Of a DNA stretch of 64,000 bases, positions 1 to 12,278 are shown piece after piece; within the stretch, counting starts at the first letter, position 1; the number at the start of each line of letters is the position of its first letter. A model generated the notes under the pieces. That model made no database searches. It was given only the letters and a program-made list of their open reading frames with translations, and was not told the DNA's origin. A program made the translations under genes and the position numbers. Source of the DNA: Paroedura picta (Eukaryota > Chordata > Lepidosauria > Squamata > Gekkonidae); NCBI RefSeq assembly GCF_049243985.1, contig NC_135371.1, positions 5,171,501 to 5,235,500 on the forward strand, written 5' to 3'.

Positions 1-1938
1 ACTAGGCACTGTAGATCAATCATCAGAAAGTCCAAAGCTGAGAGAGCCAAGATTGGCCAGGGACGCCCACAGTAACAAGAAAAGATTTTTCAGTTATGTG
101 AGGAGCAAACGTAAAGTAAAGGAGGCAATAGGCCCACTGTTGGATGCAGATGGACAAACTCTAACGGAGGATGCAGAGAAAGCAGAAAGGCTCAGCGCTT
201 ATTTTACATCTGTTTTTTCCCACAGGTCAAAGGGTTTAGGCACATCTAGAGATGGCAGTAGCCAAGGGATAGTGTCTCGCAGGTTGACATGGACAGAGAG
301 GTTGTCGAGAGGCATTTAGCTGCACTGGATGAGTTCAAATCCCCTGGTCCGGATGAAATGCACCCGCAAGTGCTCAAAGAACTTTCCGGAGAACTTGCAG
401 AACTCTTGTCCATCATCTTCGGGACCTCTTTAAGGACTGGAGATGTCCCGGAGGAAGAGAGCAAACGTTATTCCGCTCTTCAAAAAAGGGAGGAAGGATG
501 ACCCGGAAAACTACAGACCAGTGAGTCTGACCTCTGTTGTGGGGAAGATAATGGAGCAGATATTAAAGGGAGCGATCTGCAAACATCTGGAGGACAATTT
601 GGTAATCCAAAGAAGTCAGCATGGATTTGTCTCCAACAGGTCCTGCCAGACCAACCTGGTTCACTTTTTTGACCAATTAACAGGTTTACTGGATCGTGGA
701 AATTTGGTTGATGTCGTTTATTTGGATTTTAATAAAGCTTTTGATAAGGTTCCCCATAATGTTCTGATGGTTAAATTGAAGGACTGCAATCTGGATTTTC
801 AGATAGTTAGGTGGATAGGGAATTGGTTAGAGAACCGCACTCAAAGAGTTGTTGTCAATGGTGTTTCATCAGACTGGAGGGAGGTGAGTTGCGGGGTACA
901 TCAGAGCTTGGTGCTCGATCCGGTACTTTTTAACATATTTATTAATGATCTAGACTAGATGAGGGGGTGGAGGGACTACTCATCGAGTTTGAAGATGACA
1001 CCAAATTGGGAGGACTGGCAAATACTCCGGAAGATAGAGACAGAGTTCAACGAGATCTAAATAAAATGGAAAAATGGGCAAGTGAGAACAAGATGCAATT
1101 TTAAAAAGACGTTTAAAGTTGTGCATCTGGGTCAGAAAAATGAAAAGCATACCTACTGGATGGGGGATATACTTCTAGATCAGTGGTCCCCAACCCCCGG
1201 TCCGGGGACCGGTGCCGGTCCATGGATCAGTCGGTAGCGGGCCGCAGCTCCTCCCTGGCTGCTGCCTCAGTGGCTGCCCTGCCACTCTGCAGCCAGCTCA
1301 CCTTTGGTGCTCTCCAGCAGCCGCCATGGCTGGGGCTCCCCCTTGGCGTGGCACTGCACAGCTGCTGCTGGCAGCGCCCCCCAGCTGGTGGTGGGAAGTC
1401 AGGGGCACCAGTGGAAAAGCAAGAGGAGCAGGGGCTCAGGCGGCAGCGGCGACGTCCCTTGGCAAAAGACTACCCCCCCCCGGGCCTCAGTAAAATTCTC
1501 AAGTGTTGACCGGTCCCCGGTGATAAAAAGGTTGGACACCACTGTTCTAGATAACTCTGTGTGTGAACGAGGCCTTGGGGTACTTATGGATTGTAAGCTA
1601 AATATGAGTAGGCATTGTGATGCAGCAGTAAAAAAGGCAAATGCCATTTTGGGCTGTATCAACAGGGGCATCGCATCAAAATCACAAGTTGTCATAGTCC
1701 CATTGTATACGGCACTGGTCAGACCACATCTGGAGTACTGAGGTTGAGAGAAGTATTTGAAAGGTTGTCACTTGGAGGAGGGCAGGATGCTGTTTCCGTT
1801 GGCTGCAGAGGAAAGGACGCGCAGTAATGGGTTTAAACTACAAGTACTAAGATATAGGCTAGATATCAGGGGGGGGGGAATTCACAGACTAGATGGCCTG
1901 TATGGCCCCTTCCAACTCTATGATTCTGTGATTCTGTG
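1..1938 (+). mobile_element. CR1 LINE in presumed intron 2 of gene A (5' end off window)
   Basis: Reverse-transcriptase coding remnants: [41 protein letters not shown], spread over several frames, so the ORF is broken by frameshifts and stops. The 3' end shows the CR1 terminus GATTCTGTGATTCTGTG. Interrupted by a hAT element at 1181-1544. The right junction is the same as that of the CR1 in gene C, so both descend from one insertion. Confidence 0.9.
1181..1544 (+). mobile_element. hAT-type non-autonomous element inside the CR1
   Basis: Ends CAGTGGTCCCCAACC and GGTTGGACACCACTG are imperfect inverted repeats; flanked by an 8-bp target duplication TTCTAGAT at 1173-1180 and 1545-1552. No transposase. 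Confidence 0.88.
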
Positions 1939-2246
1939 AAGAATCCCTAGAAACAACATTGAAGTTTTAATTAGAAAAGATCCCTCCTGTGTACTTAGAA
2001 TCAATCCAAATTACATTGATATACAAATTTCTTCCTCACAAAATATCTTCTGCTCCAAAGGGCTCTTACAAAGAGCTCTTACAAAGGGCTCTTCCTGCAG
2101 TTTCACTTTGTCTCCGTGCTGCTTCCTAAGTAAAAAAAGTATGTTCCAAAATCTTGTAAAATGATCTACAGAGGGATGCAGATGGAACACCAGAGGACCT
2201 GAATCTTCTCTCACATCGCTCTCAACTCTCCGGAAAGTTAGTTTTG

Positions 2247-2533
2247 AGAGCCAGTTTGGTGTAGTGGTTAGGAGTGCGGACTTCTAATCTGGCATGCCGG
2301 GTTCGATTCTGCGCTCCCCCACATGCATCCAGCTGGGTGACCTTGGGCTCGCCACGGCACTGATAAAATTGTTCTGACCGAGCAGTGATATCAGGGCTCT
2401 CTCAGCCTCACCCACCCCACAGGGTGTCTGTTGTGGGGAGAGGAATGTGAAGGCGACTGTAAGCCGCTTTGAGCCTCCTTCGGGTAGGGAAAAGCGGCAT
2501 ATAAGAACCAACTCTTCTTCTTCTTCTTCTTCA
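2247..2533 (+). mobile_element. tRNA-derived SINE, family 1
   Basis: tRNA-like head with A-box-like TGGTGTAGTGG and B-box-like GGTTCGATTCT, body, and TTC-repeat tail. The empty site GTTTTGATCTATAC is visible in gene C at 30612, so it inserted after the A/C duplication. Confidence 0.85.
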
Positions 2534-2602
2534 TCTATACCAGAAACATTTTGATGTCTACCCATGTTTCTTCAGAGACACTGCCCCATCCTTCATTCCT
2601 AC

Positions 2603-2894
2603 CTCAGGGATTTTGTAGGTGCTCAAGAGTGTTGAAATGTAATTGGAGATGACAGAATGAGATGATTCGAGAACAGCCAAGATATTATTCTGTCTGCCAC
2701 ATTTGTAGTTTGGAACAGTCTTCTGGGCAGAGTTTAGCAGGTCTATCAAAGCCACATAACTCAGACTGGTATGCACAGTGTTCTCATAGATGGTATAGCC
2801 CAGCGTTAAATTTTCCGGTAAGAGCCTGGGATTCTGGTTGACCTCTTGAATGGCTAAAGAGAAGGCAAGGAGGTGCCATTGCAATGTTAATTGC
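2603..2894 (-). CDS. V2R-A exon 2
   Basis: Acceptor GGCAG before 2894, donor GTAGGA after STYKIPE at 2603; 292 nt, open. Encodes [11 protein letters not shown] through the [10 protein letters not shown] segment of the ligand domain. Confidence 0.85.
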
Positions 2895-4435
2895 CTGCCA
2901 AAAAACATATAAATATCACGTAAAAGTGGGCCTTGCTGGGACATTAACTGGCATGTTCTGATGGTTTGCAGTGATGATCACAGTAACTGAGTTAATCGGT
3001 GGCAGCCAGTAAAAAGTTGAAGCTGTTGTTTAGTGAAGTAGACCTCTGCCCCATCAAAGTTAGGACTGTCTACAAATATTGAGAAGCCAATTCCGCATGG
3101 AGACAACGCCTCAACATACTGCTCATCTGGAGAAACTCCTGACCCCACATGACTTCGACACCGGCCGAGAGCTTCCCCACCACCAGCCTAACTCAGTTAC
3201 GGGGAAGCTGTAGAATAGGGGAATGCAGATATCTCTGGCTTTGCTGAAGGGAGCCAGGGCTCCAATGGAGCCTCTGGCAATGCATGGCCAGGTGTCAGAA
3301 GACAGTCCAGGTTCTGCTGCAAGAACCATGATGGGCCTTTGCGATGCACTACCTTCCAACACCCCTGTGTGCCTGCAGTGATTCTGGGGAAAAGGGCGGC
3401 GTGTGATGGAAGGAAACTCTGAACCACATCCTCCCAGCAGAAACACCAGTGGGCAACCCGATTTTATGCCCTCGGTGCGGAATTCGCCACAGTGGTTCTC
3501 CAGGATCTCAGGCTGAAGTCTTTCATGTCATAGGCTGCCTGGTCCTTTATAACTGGAGATGCCAGGGATTGAACCTGGACCCCTCTGCATGCAAAGCAGA
3601 AGCTCCTCCACTAAGCCACAGTCCCTGGTATATTTTCCAGTACCCATAAGGGCAGTATCGCAGTGCTGGGGTACCTGTCAAAATGCAGTATCTATACTAG
3701 AATCTTACTATAATCGTTGCAGGTTTGATTTGTTTAAAGTTAGGTGCACCAGGGCTGCCCAGCCAATCAAAGGGGGGTTGAAATTTCACCTGAAATATCT
3801 TCTCTCAAATAACAACTGGGAATCTGACCTTACCATTTGAAGAAATGCAAGTCCCCCTGATTCCAACAGAAGGGGTGGGGCTTCCATCCTCCCCCCACTC
3901 ATTCTGCAAAGACATCAGATCCTCGTTTCCCTCGGAGGACCAATGCTTGGAAATCACCCTGCTGGGGCTCTTGGCTAGTTGTTCATTTTGGTGTTCAAAG
4001 ACCTTTGAGAATTCGGTGCTAAGCTCACCAAAGCCATGACTTTCATTACCACTAGGAGAGTCTGATGTAAGATGCTTCTCCTCCAGACTCTTGGCAGTGG
4101 AAATAGCCAAATCTGCTCCTTTCTTAGATGCAGGAGACAGAAGTAAATGGCACCCTGAAATCTGGTAATAAGAAAGGAGAATTCTGACACATTACACACA
4201 TTTGAACGTTTTCCCAAGGACTGCCTTACCGCTGATATTTTTCAAAGGGAGGCTCCCTGAAGGTTGGCCATGGAAATTCGTACAACACAAAAGTGGTAAG
4301 GCCGGCTATTAGGTGGTCTCCTCTCCGGAAGAAATTCAAGGGTTCAGGCTCATCCATGGTCCCAGTGAATGGGCATTTGGCACTCACCACCCTGCAGGCT
4401 GGAAGAAGCATCAAGAAAAGCCGAAGCAAGACCAT
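2603..4435 (-). CDS. V2R gene A, 5' part only (exons 1-2)
   Basis: Vomeronasal type-2 receptor, a family-C GPCR of basal vomeronasal sensory neurons. Exon 1 (4435-4230) gives a signal peptide ([19 protein letters not shown]) and the start of the ligand domain with the GDHLIAGL motif. Exon 2 (2894-2603) gives the first lobe of the Venus-flytrap domain, with [17 protein letters not shown] and an N-glycosylation site in ENLTLGY. Lengths 206 + 292 nt match the other genes exactly and both exons are open. Exons 3-6 should lie left of base 1, because the first 1.94 kb is a CR1 LINE sitting at the same place as the CR1 in intron 2 of gene C. Exons 1-2 are nearly identical to those of C. Whether A is intact cannot be judged here. 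Confidence 0.85.
3555..3626 (-). mobile_element. tRNA-Ala-like SINE head in intron 1 of A
   Basis: Minus strand reads like tRNA-Ala(TGC): CTTTGCATGCAG anticodon arm and GGTTCAATCCCTGG T-arm, but the acceptor-stem ends do not pair, so it is a tRNA-derived relic. Same position in C, D and E. Confidence 0.65.
4230..4435 (-). CDS. V2R-A exon 1
   Basis: Starts at ATG 4435-4433; the in-frame upstream extension has no signal-peptide character and lies in the shared 5' flank. Ends at donor GTAAGG after PPFEKYQ. Phase 2. Confidence 0.85.
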
Positions 4436-5210
4436 TCTTGCCTCTGTGCACCTTTCCCCCTTCCCAGAGATGGCTGTCTGAGACTGACAGGAGTTGACCC
4501 TGGTATAACAACAGCTGCTGTCACTGGAGCCGACCTTCTCTGACTTGATCAGATTGAAAGGGATCACAAGCCTCACACTGACATAGTGTCCTCTCCTGCC
4601 AGACAACCCCTGAACATACTGGGAGAAAAGTCTTTTATGCCCCAGACTTTCCTGCCTCTTGCAAGACATTACATTACCCTGCTGTTTCTCATGTTTACAT
4701 TTCTACTTTCAGAGTGAACTTTCGAGAAATCCCTGGAGCTTAGCTGGTCTACAGAATAAATCACCATGATATAGATAATTATAAGGGAAAGAATCTGCCC
4801 TGGCCTGGACTCTGTGTTTGACCACCTGTGCAGAGAGGGAGAAAACATGTTTCCAAGAAGAGGCAATTGAGTTAGGCCTAACTTTCAGGGTGAAACAACT
4901 TTCAGAAGAGATCGGCATGGAAGAAGCTCTGACCAGGGGAATGGGAGGCTAGGTTAAGACCCAGGTGGTCTTTTGCTTTCCCACTGGCTGCCACGATAAC
5001 CACACCAGGAAACAGTAGAGTCATGACCCCAGAACCAGAGTTCACCTTGAGCATCCATCAGCCAGAGGAGCTTAGTGCTGCTGGGGAAAGGAGGATCCGT
5101 TTAATCACAAGGTCCCACCAGGGATGAGAAGCAGATAAGGCAGATCCAAAGTCCCATCAGACTTAAGTAAAAAGTGTTCCTTAAAGTCATGACGATCATG
5201 CTTTCTTTTC
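4436..5210 (-). promoter_or_regulatory. Shared 5' flank of gene A
   Basis: Upstream of the ATG, alignable with the same region of B, C, D and E, including an AT-rich core CCTTATAATTATC at about 4779-4791 (minus strand). Likely holds promoter and 5' UTR; the start site is not determinable from sequence. Similarity to D extends on to about 5700. Confidence 0.45.
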
Positions 5211-5739
5211 TTCCTACAACCCCCTCAATAGTTTATGCATCCAGTCTCAACTGGATTCCTATTGAATTCTATATGTTCTCAAGTTTTCTTTAAGAGATTC
5301 AACTTTATTCATTTCTCAACTTTCTTTCCATTGAGATACCCCTGAAACATTCTTCAGGCTTCGAGAAACCCCAAAAGTGGAGCAATCATGCAGAATATGG
5401 TTGGGAAGCAGAAATGTCGACATGCCCACCCAGGGCCTCTCTCCCCTCTCACTCCAGGCCTATCATTAGTCATTGGGGGTCATCAATGTTCAATCAATTT
5501 TTAAAATATCTTAAAATTTATGTATTTGGGAAACCCTTCCAGTGTCCTCTAGAAACCCAGTGTCCTCTAGAAACCCCTGCTTGAAAAAGCCAGATTCAAA
5601 CCGATCATCTTTTCGAACCTCTTCAATTTGTCACTCAGTTTCCATTTTCTACTAAACAGCAAACCCTGCTGACTTCATTGAACAGCCCTGTGATTTGTAG
5701 CATTTGTCTTGTAGCGGAGTACATCAGTGACTTGCATAC

Positions 5740-6499
5740 CCTCTTTGTAGGTGAGGGCCCTCAATGATGACTCTAAGGTGCAAGCTTTTAAAAGGGGCTG
5801 AGATCCAATTATCATGGATGGGATCTACACCTCGGGCCTCCCTTGGAGCAGGACTTGGATGCTTTGTTCCAGAGAGCCGGTCAAGTGGAGGCAGAGCAAC
5901 TGGATTACAAACTCTGGAAGCAGCAGCAGAGGCTGAGTCCTGCTTCCCAGAGTGAGCACCCAGTCAGTGTCCCATCTTGAAAGGTTTTGAAGCACATTCC
6001 TTCAGTGGAGCTGTGATTGGCACCAACTAAGACTCCTTGGAAAGTGGAGGGCATGGCCACTTTGTGGCAGCGTTCCCCAAAAGAGACTAGCTTGAAGTCC
6101 ACGACTAGGGTGGCTAGTTGCTTGTCCCCCGGCATAGTTCAGCAACCCAAACCAGCCCCTTGCAAGATCCCCATGGGACCCAAGCAATGGGCAATGCTGG
6201 CTCTGGTTTGCATGGAAGGCAAGACCAAAAACGTGAGGATGGGGAGGAGCAGACTTTGCCCCCGGAACTGGAAAACTTCTATGACTCGCAAAGCGAGGCA
6301 CCCTTTGGTGGGTCAGATTAAGAGGGACACCGGCACCACCACAAAGGATTCTTCCCCCCCATCCTGCTACTGGCCCATTAATCAATGAAAAGATGGGTGA
6401 GAACTGGACGTTCAAATGTGTGTAGACTATCGTTGCTCCACCACACTGATAAAGCGGGAACTCGTATGCGGGTTGGAGCTTGACTGTTGAACAGGATAA
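5740..6499 (+). mobile_element. Ty3/Gypsy LTR retrotransposon fossil, 5' part
   Basis: Remnant of the gag-to-protease part of a Ty3/Gypsy element, with a protease-like CSTTLIKREL segment near its end. The left boundary is approximate and no 5' LTR was recognised. Heavily decayed. Separated from the rest by a CR1 fragment. Confidence 0.55.
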
Positions 6500-6881
6500 A
6501 CCCAAGGGACCAAGCCCTATGAAGATAGGTTGAGGGAAGGTTCAACCTGGAGAAAAGGAGGTTGATAGGTTGTCACTTGGAGGAGGGCAGGATGCTGTTT
6601 CCGTTGGCTGCAGAGGAGTGGACATGCAGTAATTGGTTTAAACTACAAGTACAACGATATAGGCTAGAGATCAGGGGAAAATTCACAGTCAGAGTAGTTC
6701 AGCAGTGGAATAGGCTGCCTAAGGAGGTGGTGAACTCCCCCTCACTGGCAGTCTTCAAGCAGAGGTTGGATACACACTTTTCTTGGATGCTTTAGGATGC
6801 TTAGGGCTGATCCTGCGTTGAGCAGGAGGTTGGACTAGATGGCTATGGCCCCTTCCAACTCTATGATTCTATGATTCTATT
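6500..6881 (+). mobile_element. CR1 LINE 3' fragment inside the Gypsy fossil
   Basis: 3' end of CR1 (GGACCAAGCCCTATGAAGAT to ATGATTCTATGATTCTAT), 5'-truncated, splitting the Gypsy element, so it is younger than it. Confidence 0.85.
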
Positions 6882-9775
6882 GTGATGAGGCAAGTAAATT
6901 GGGCTTTGATGGGAGGGCAACTAAGCTCCCAGGCAACAACCCCCCTAGTCATGACCTTTGGGGCCCATTGTGGTAGGATCTCCATGGCTATAACCCCATT
7001 GCAGGATTCTCAATCCTGCTTGGAACATACTGATTGAACCCCCACAGGCTAGAGATAGACTGGGATGAGAAAATGGTATCGTTCAACCACAGCAACTGCC
7101 ACCCCCACTTCTGGTTTAACCAAACCACAGACTGTTGTGAGGGGGGTGGCAGTGGGAGAAGGTTGTCACCCAGCCCACCTGAACCCCTGGCTGCAGGCCC
7201 TAAGTTTATACTCAAAGCCCCGGGAGTCCCCCCCCCCTCCATATCGAGACTTGGCCAGAGCGTTTTCTAAGGAAGAATGTGAACAACTCCCTTCTTATAG
7301 GGCAACCGACTACACCACAGAACTCATCCCTGGGGCTCCCCTCCCAATGGCTAAACTGTATAACACGACCCGGGCCGAACTAGAAGAATTGCGCAAATTT
7401 ATTGACAAAAACTTGGCATGTGCTTCATTCAGCTGGTGATTTCGCCAAAGCAGCCCCAGTGTTGTTTGCAAAGAAGAAAGATGGCACTTTCCAACTATCA
7501 TACCATAAACACCATACTGAGGAGAAAAAAACAGCCCCTCCCCCTCATTAAAGACTTGCTGAGAAGTTGGGTAGTGGAAAGATCATTACCAAACTGGATT
7601 TGAGGGAGGCGTATTACCAAGTTTGGATTGTGGGAACGGATGAATGGAATACCGTTTTCAACACACCCATAGGAGAATTTGAGTACTTAGTGATGCCGTT
7701 TGGGTTATGTGGCTCTCCGGGAATATTCCTTAATGACATTAATGTTGCATGACCTTTTGTACAAGGGGGTTCTGGATGATGTGTTAATATATAGCAAAGT
7801 GGAGCGAGAACATGTTCAATTTGTCTGTAAAGTACTGAGGAGGCTTAGGGATCACAAATTGTACGCCAAATTATCCAAATGTGAATTTCACAAGTCGAAA
7901 ATAGATTATCAGGGATACTGGGTGTCCACTGTGGGGATCCAAATGGATCCTGCTAAAGTGAAAGCTGTGATGTACTGCCAAGCCCTGAACATGCCACCAA
8001 CTGTAATCCTTCTTAGGATTCACAAACTTCTATCTAGGTTTTTTACCCAAATTCTCAGAGTTAGCCCTCCCCCTCAATGACGTTGAAAATTAAAGGGAAG
8101 GGGCAGAAGGCCAAGAAACTGGGGGGGGGGGTGGTATTGGTCTGATGAGTGCTCATGGGCTTTCAAGGAATTGAAGTGAATGTTTATAACCGAACCCATC
8201 CTAGCCCATGCAGACATGAACCGCCCCTTTATTGTGCCTCAAATTTAGAGGTGGGGAATAGTTGCTCCATCAGGAGGAAGGGGGTGAGCTGTGGCCATGT
8301 CTGTATTTGTCCCGTAATTTCACCCTGGCTGAACGCAATTGTTACATTTGGGGCAAGGAGGTGCCTGTAGTGAAAAACGCCCTTACAGCAGGGAGGCTCT
8401 TCCTAGAAGGCTCCAAGGAACATTTTTAAGTCTGCACAACAATTTAGAAGTTCTCCAGAAACCCCAGAAACTAAACAGCAAACAGATCCAGTGGGCAGTT
8501 TTTCTACTGATTCAACTTAACCACATTCCGGGGAGATGGCATTTTCTGGCTGATGCTCTTTCCAGGTTGCCACAGCATGAATGTGAAAAAAGGTCAGGAT
8601 TGACACAGTTTTCAGCCCCCACCATTTTGGACTTGCGGTACAAACTAGAAGCCAGATGCGCGTGGCTAGCCCTGCCTCCACCCCAGACTTGAAAGGGAGC
8701 GCTCCAGATGAATTCCACAAGGACTTAGCATCCAACTCTGGGACGATATGAGTTTCATTGGTGGAGCTCGGTGGTCTATGATATCATAAGGATAAGGTAT
8801 ATGTTCCTTCCTCTCTCAGAAAAGAATCTTGGAAGTGTCTCATGATAGTAAAGTGGCAAAGCTTTTTGGGTTCACAAAAAAATTCTTGCTGATGCATAGG
8901 CAGTTCTGGTGGCCACGGTTCCATCAGGATGTGGACGATTACATCAAGGGGTGTCCAGTTTAAACAAAAAATGAGTAATGGGAAAGCCGCCGGAGCTTCT
9001 AAACTCCCCACCAGCCCTGGGAAGTCATTTCCAAGGACTTTATTATGGACCTCCCCCCCTCCCCCCAGCTTTGGGAGAATGATAATTTGGGTAGTGGTGG
9101 ACCTGCTCTCATTTTGAACTATGGAAAGTACTCGAGTCCAGTTTCCAGAGAAAGTGCCTACACTACCTAGTTCCGTGGGAATGGTTCCCGGACTCTGCTA
9201 ACGAATGGGTGGACGGAGAGTATGTTGCAGTACCAGTTCTCGTAAGGAAGTTCCACGAAACATACCCTGACAAACCTCAGTCAGGTTCAAAGGGTGGAAG
9301 GTGGCCTTTATGGTGGAAAAATGTCATATGACATACTTTTCGTTCTCCCGAGTTGCCCAGGAGACTTGACTTCAGGGCCAGGTGCCCATTCTCGCTATGC
9401 TCAATCGTCTCCCTGCATTTGCATTCTTTTGTCAATTACAATCAGTCGGCTCTCCAACTACCTCCGCTGCACCTCACTGCAGGGAGCTCTGCTTTATCTG
9501 CATATGGCCTTGGTTCCCATGGGAACTGTTTGAGGGCCAGCAGGATACTTCATGGCATGTGGGATAGATCAGTCCGGATGTCTCCAGGTTTCATGCCTAA
9601 ATAGTGCTGTTGATGTGAACCCCTTTTTCCCGCCTGTACTTCCAGCACTATAAAAGGCTATCCTTACTCTGTGTCTCAGTCAATGTTTCATCCTGGTATG
9701 CTTTGGGATTTCTATCATACTTTGTGAATACCTTCAACAAAGACTTTCTTCTTTCACCTGGTCTTTGGAGTCATG
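6882..9775 (+). mobile_element. Ty3/Gypsy LTR retrotransposon fossil, pol and 3' part
   Basis: Parts in order: reverse transcriptase (KLDLREAYYQV, FEYLVMPFGLC), RNase H (ending in an ADALSRLP motif near 8540-8570), integrase zinc-binding remnant near 8930-8960, then an LTR-like tail with a TATA-like CTATAAAAGG near 9650. Inactive, with many breaks; an old copy. Confidence 0.8.
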
Positions 9776-9892
9776 TGGATGACTAAGGGATGTCTAAGGG
9801 ATGGTCTTGCCAATGCTACTGAAATCAAAGTCCCTGACTATAACCATCTTCAAATGCATGAGAGGCTGTCAATTAGAAGATGGAGCAGAGTT

Positions 9893-10207
9893 GTTTACTG
9901 TTGCCCCAGAGGGTCGGACCAGAACCAATGGGTTAAAATTAATTTAAAACAATTTTTGGCTAAACATCTGGAAGAACTTCTTGACAGCTATATTATTTCT
10001 TCAGTGGAACAGGCTTCCCCGGGAGGTAGTGAGAGCTCCTTGGGAAGTTTTTAAGCTGAGGCTGGATAGTCAGAAATCTGACAGAAATCCTGATTTTTAT
10101 GAACTTAGGTAGACTGTGAGTGGGTGGGCAGGTAGTTGTGAGTTCCTGCATTGTGCAGCGGATGGGACAAGATGACCCTGGAGGTCCCTCCCAACTTGAG
10201 GATTCTC
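9893..10207 (+). mobile_element. Old CR1-like LINE 3' fragment
   Basis: GTGGAACAGGCTTCCCCGGG and the closing GGGACAAGATGACCCTGGAG resemble a CR1/L3-type 3' region, more diverged than the young CR1 copies here. Confidence 0.65.
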
Positions 10208-11367
10208 AGATAAGAGGCCGAGTTTTTGAGCTTGGCTGGATTGGAAGAAGCCTTTTTAAAAACTCCTTTAAGTTGCTTCGCCAGCAATAATGCTGGGTCC
10301 CATATAACATGAAACTAGAGCCAGTTTTGTGTAGTGGTTAGGAGTGCGGACTTCTAATCTGGCATGCCAGGTTCCATTCTGTGCTCCCTCACATGCAACC
10401 AGCTGGGTGACCTTCTGCTTGTCACAGCACTGATAAAACTGTTCTGACCAGGCAGTGATATCAGTGCTCTTTCAGCCTCACCCACTCCACAGGGTGTCTG
10501 CTGTGGGGAGAGGAAAGGGAAGGCGACTGTAAGCCGCTTTGAGCCTCCTTTGGGTAAGGAAAAAGCGGCATATAAGAACCAACTCTTCTTCTTGGCTATG
10601 AAAGCAATAAAAAGAAGTTGATTTGTCACCCCCAATGCATCCACTAGCTTGCAGCATGTTCAATGAGTCAGATTTGTTAAATAGTTAAGGTTTCTCACTG
10701 AAAAAGCAAGCATAAGATTATTTTATTTCTATTTCATCTTCTAGACAACCACTCTCAAGTGGCTCATGGCGGTTTACAAGAATCACCTGCACCACAAACC
10801 CCCGTAAAAGAACAATTCAACCCCAATGACATTCATTAAAACCCCAGTACAAACCACCCCATGACAGCAACCACTCTCTCCTGCCGCCTGGGCTCAACAG
10901 AGCTTCTGATACCAATGCCTCAGTGGGACCATCTGAACAGGAGCCTGATCACACACAACACAGGTTTAAAATGCAAAATGAACAGTTATGATATCTCCAT
11001 GTTCATGGCTTTGAGGAACCCGAGCAAGTGGAAAAGTCTTAATAAACCTGTTCTAAATAAACAAATCAATGAGACAGCAGGTAATCTTTCCCTCTATTGA
11101 TGCAAAAACTCATATTAGACAAGATGTTCTACAGTATTGAATAAGTATAGAGGAACACAAGTTAACTGGGAACCAGGTTGAGCTCAAAAACCATTATTAC
11201 AGAAATTAGGTGTTTCCATAACTGTATTGTAAAATATTTGAGGTCATGATTTGTGATTCTCAAGTTGGATGTAAAGAAAATTTCCATCAGTAATATACCA
11301 GAGAGTTAATTTGAAGAGTCCATTTTATGGACAACACTGGTTTAAAATGAAAAATATCAGCAGAGAT
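10208..11367 (-). other. 3' flank of gene B
   Basis: No gene. 10270-10316 and 10595-10720 are paralogous to the flanks near 36880-37070 (D) and 58130-58310 (F). 10970-11310 aligns with 59600-59850 and 59960-60060 (F). A SINE lies at 10317-10594. The end of exon 6 was fixed by the in-frame TGA, and no clear poly(A) signal was chosen. Confidence 0.6.
10317..10594 (+). mobile_element. SINE family 1
   Basis: Full-length copy with head AGAGCCAGTTTTGTGTAGTGG and TTCTTCTT tail, inserted into flank sequence that is continuous in D and F. Confidence 0.85.
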
Positions 11368-12278
11368 TCAACTTCCATCTGGAACTTTCCTCCTGAGATG
11401 TTCCTTGATATTCAGACCAGACCTCATTACAATGATGTAACATTTTGGGATGAAGATGCAGCCCAACAGTCCAGCACTGGAGGCCAAAATGGAGAAGACC
11501 TGCACGGCGACCATGTATTTCCCCTTGGTGCTCAGGTAGGTGGGCACAAAGGATACCCAAACACTGCAGAAGACCAGCATGCTGAACGTGATCAGCTTGG
11601 CTTCATTGAAGGCCCCAGGAAGCTTCCTAGCTAGGAAAGCAACTATGAAGGAGATGGCAGCCAGCAAGCCCATGTAGCCCAGGGCACCATAAAACATGGC
11701 CACAGAACCTTCATTGCATTGCAATATGATCTGTCCATGCTGGGAGTGCATGTCAGACTCTGGGAAAGGGGGAGAGATGCCCAGCCAGAGGGCACAGAAG
11801 CCAATTTGAACAGTGGAACAAGAAAGGACAATGGACTTTGCCAGAGTCTTCCCCACCCATTTCCTCATCCTGTTCCCTGGTTGGGTGACCATGAATGCTA
11901 CCACCACAGTGATTGTTTTAGCCAACACAGAAGAGACAGCGACTGAGAAGATGGTGCTGAAAGCTGTTTGTCGGAGAAGGCAGGTCACCCTCCTTGGCTG
12001 ACCAATGAATAGAAGGCAGGACAGAAAGGAAAGCAGGAGTGAGATGAGAAGAATGAAGGTGAGGTCTCGGTTGTTGGCTTTGACTATCGGCGTGTTCATA
12101 TTTCTAATGAAGACTCTTAGAATTAGAAGTGTGGCTATGGACAAGAACAGGACCAAAGTGATGAAGGTAACCCCCAAAGGCTCCTCATAAGAAAGGAAAG
12201 TCACCTCTTTGGGAATGCACTGAGTGTGGTCAGGGTTGGGATATCGATCTTCTGGGCATTTGGTGCAAAGATTTGCAT
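11368..12278 (-). CDS. V2R-B exon 6 (seven-helix domain)
   Basis: 911 nt, open from [16 protein letters not shown] to the stop after VPDGS. Seven hydrophobic helices, [12 protein letters not shown]-type first intracellular loop (here [14 protein letters not shown]) and PKCYII after helix 7. Confidence 0.9.

Noticed and set aside
443-958. A 171-codon reverse-transcriptase frame that could be taken for a host gene.
   Set aside because: It is the RT core of a broken CR1 LINE, with frameshifts on both sides and a CR1 terminus downstream.
3555-3626. A functional tRNA-Ala gene on the minus strand.
   Set aside because: Acceptor-stem ends do not pair, and it recurs as a relic in several introns.
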